A stretch of 64,000 nucleotides of DNA from Shouchella hunanensis. GTDB lineage: Bacteria > Bacillota > Bacilli > Bacillales > Bacillaceae_D. Below, in pieces: positions 63,747 to 64,000 of this stretch (within the stretch, counting starts at the first letter, position 1; each line of letters opens with the position of its first letter). The translations under genes were made by a program, and so were the position numbers. The stretch lies in contig NZ_CP117834.1 in assembly GCF_028735875.1 (NCBI RefSeq), forward strand, positions 1,352,001-1,416,000. The letters are read 5' to 3'. The notes below the pieces were generated by a model, which was given only the letters and a program-made list of their open reading frames with translations, was not told the DNA's origin and did not search any database.

Positions 63747-64000
63747 TTATTCACCTTTCTGAAACCCATACGATTCAAACGTGGCCATCGCCTCGTCCTG
63801 TTGGAGCCACTCATAGAGATTAGCCGCACTGTTATTCGTCGTTAACAATCCAATTGGGTAATGGATAGAATCATGGCTATTTGCAGGTGCTTCCGCTACT
63901 ATGGTTACTGCATCTCCTGCCACACGTGCGTCGGTTTCATACACAATCCCTACATCGGCATTCCCTGTCTGAACATATGTAAGAACTTGGCGTACATCTT
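63747..64000 (-). CDS. modA: ModA, molybdate-binding protein (3' part, runs off the window)
   Basis: Only the last 84 codons lie in the window. The frame reads DVRQVLTYVQTGNADVGIVYETDARV, which is the typical C-terminal binding segment of ModA with the Asn/Asp and Tyr around the oxyanion, and ends in FESYGFQKGE. The upstream part, including the lipoprotein signal, is outside. It delivers molybdate to ModB. The frame has no stop up to position 64000. Confidence 0.9.
   Translation of the reverse strand, partial: DVRQVLTYVQTGNADVGIVYETDARVAGDAVTIVAEAPANSHDSIHYPIGLLTTNNSAANLYEWLQQDEAMATFESYGFQKGE

Overview
The window looks like the chromosome of a low-GC, Gram-positive Bacillaceae member, possibly a soil or alkaliphilic Bacillus relative. 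The basis is the gene content (GlpP/GlpF/GlpK/GlpD, BceRS-BceAB-like module, teichuronic-acid-type locus, DegV, sporulenol-synthase-like cyclase, LXG toxin with YwqH/YwqI-like partners), strong AGGAGG ribosome binding sites, some TTG and GTG starts, and many hairpin-plus-T-run terminators. The species cannot be fixed from the sequence alone. No rRNA, tRNA or CRISPR array was seen.

1-4.1 kb is accessory. A type VIIb (LXG) toxin with a glycine-zipper C-terminus lies between a small helical partner and a membrane protein likely to be its immunity protein. A second partner is encoded divergently. A decayed IS1182-type element abuts it. 4.2-6.5 kb holds a DUF421 membrane protein, a diacylglycerol-kinase-type lipid kinase and a DsbA/FrnE-type oxidoreductase.

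6.68-7.16 kb is the most striking feature: five tandem, exactly 104-bp-spaced small genes. Each has its own strong ribosome binding site and encodes a 21-residue amphipathic, acidic, cysteine-free peptide without a leader. They resemble phenol-soluble modulins or leaderless membrane-active peptides but match no family I can name.

7.3-23.2 kb is mostly housekeeping and transport: an SDR-ribD pair, an ABC-type permease paired with an ATPase-like protein that has lost all its catalytic motifs, Nudix, GNAT, nucleoside hydrolase, a CHY zinc finger overlapping brnQ, pterin dehydratase, a two-component system fused operonically to a beta-propeller lipoprotein, an MFS transporter and an aldehyde dehydrogenase.

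23.2-28 kb is a glycerol regulon on the minus strand (glpF, glpK, glpD, glpP). It has a consensus promoter overlapped by a cre site before glpF, and leader terminators before both glpF and glpD. glpP is the last gene, so it lies behind the terminator it should control. 28-32.1 kb is a SLC13-type dicarboxylate transporter with a cre site and a MalK/MalR-like two-component system. 32.3-35.4 kb holds a DMT exporter, cysteine dioxygenase and YdcF-like protein operon, then DegV.

35.6-44.6 kb is a surface polysaccharide locus of teichuronic acid type (flippase, glycosyltransferases, polymerase, UDP-glucose dehydrogenase, TagO-like initiating transferase). 44.9-52.4 kb carries an ECF sigma with a DUF4179 regulator, MscS channel, a GAF-STAS protein, deoD, an MhqO-like dioxygenase behind a palindromic operator, and a UbiD decarboxylase. 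53-57.5 kb is a BceRS-BceAB-like peptide-antibiotic sensing and resistance module. 57.6-64 kb holds scoAB, a six-fold repetitive protein, a CaCA exchanger, a triterpene cyclase, a small basic protein, modB and the 3' end of modA.
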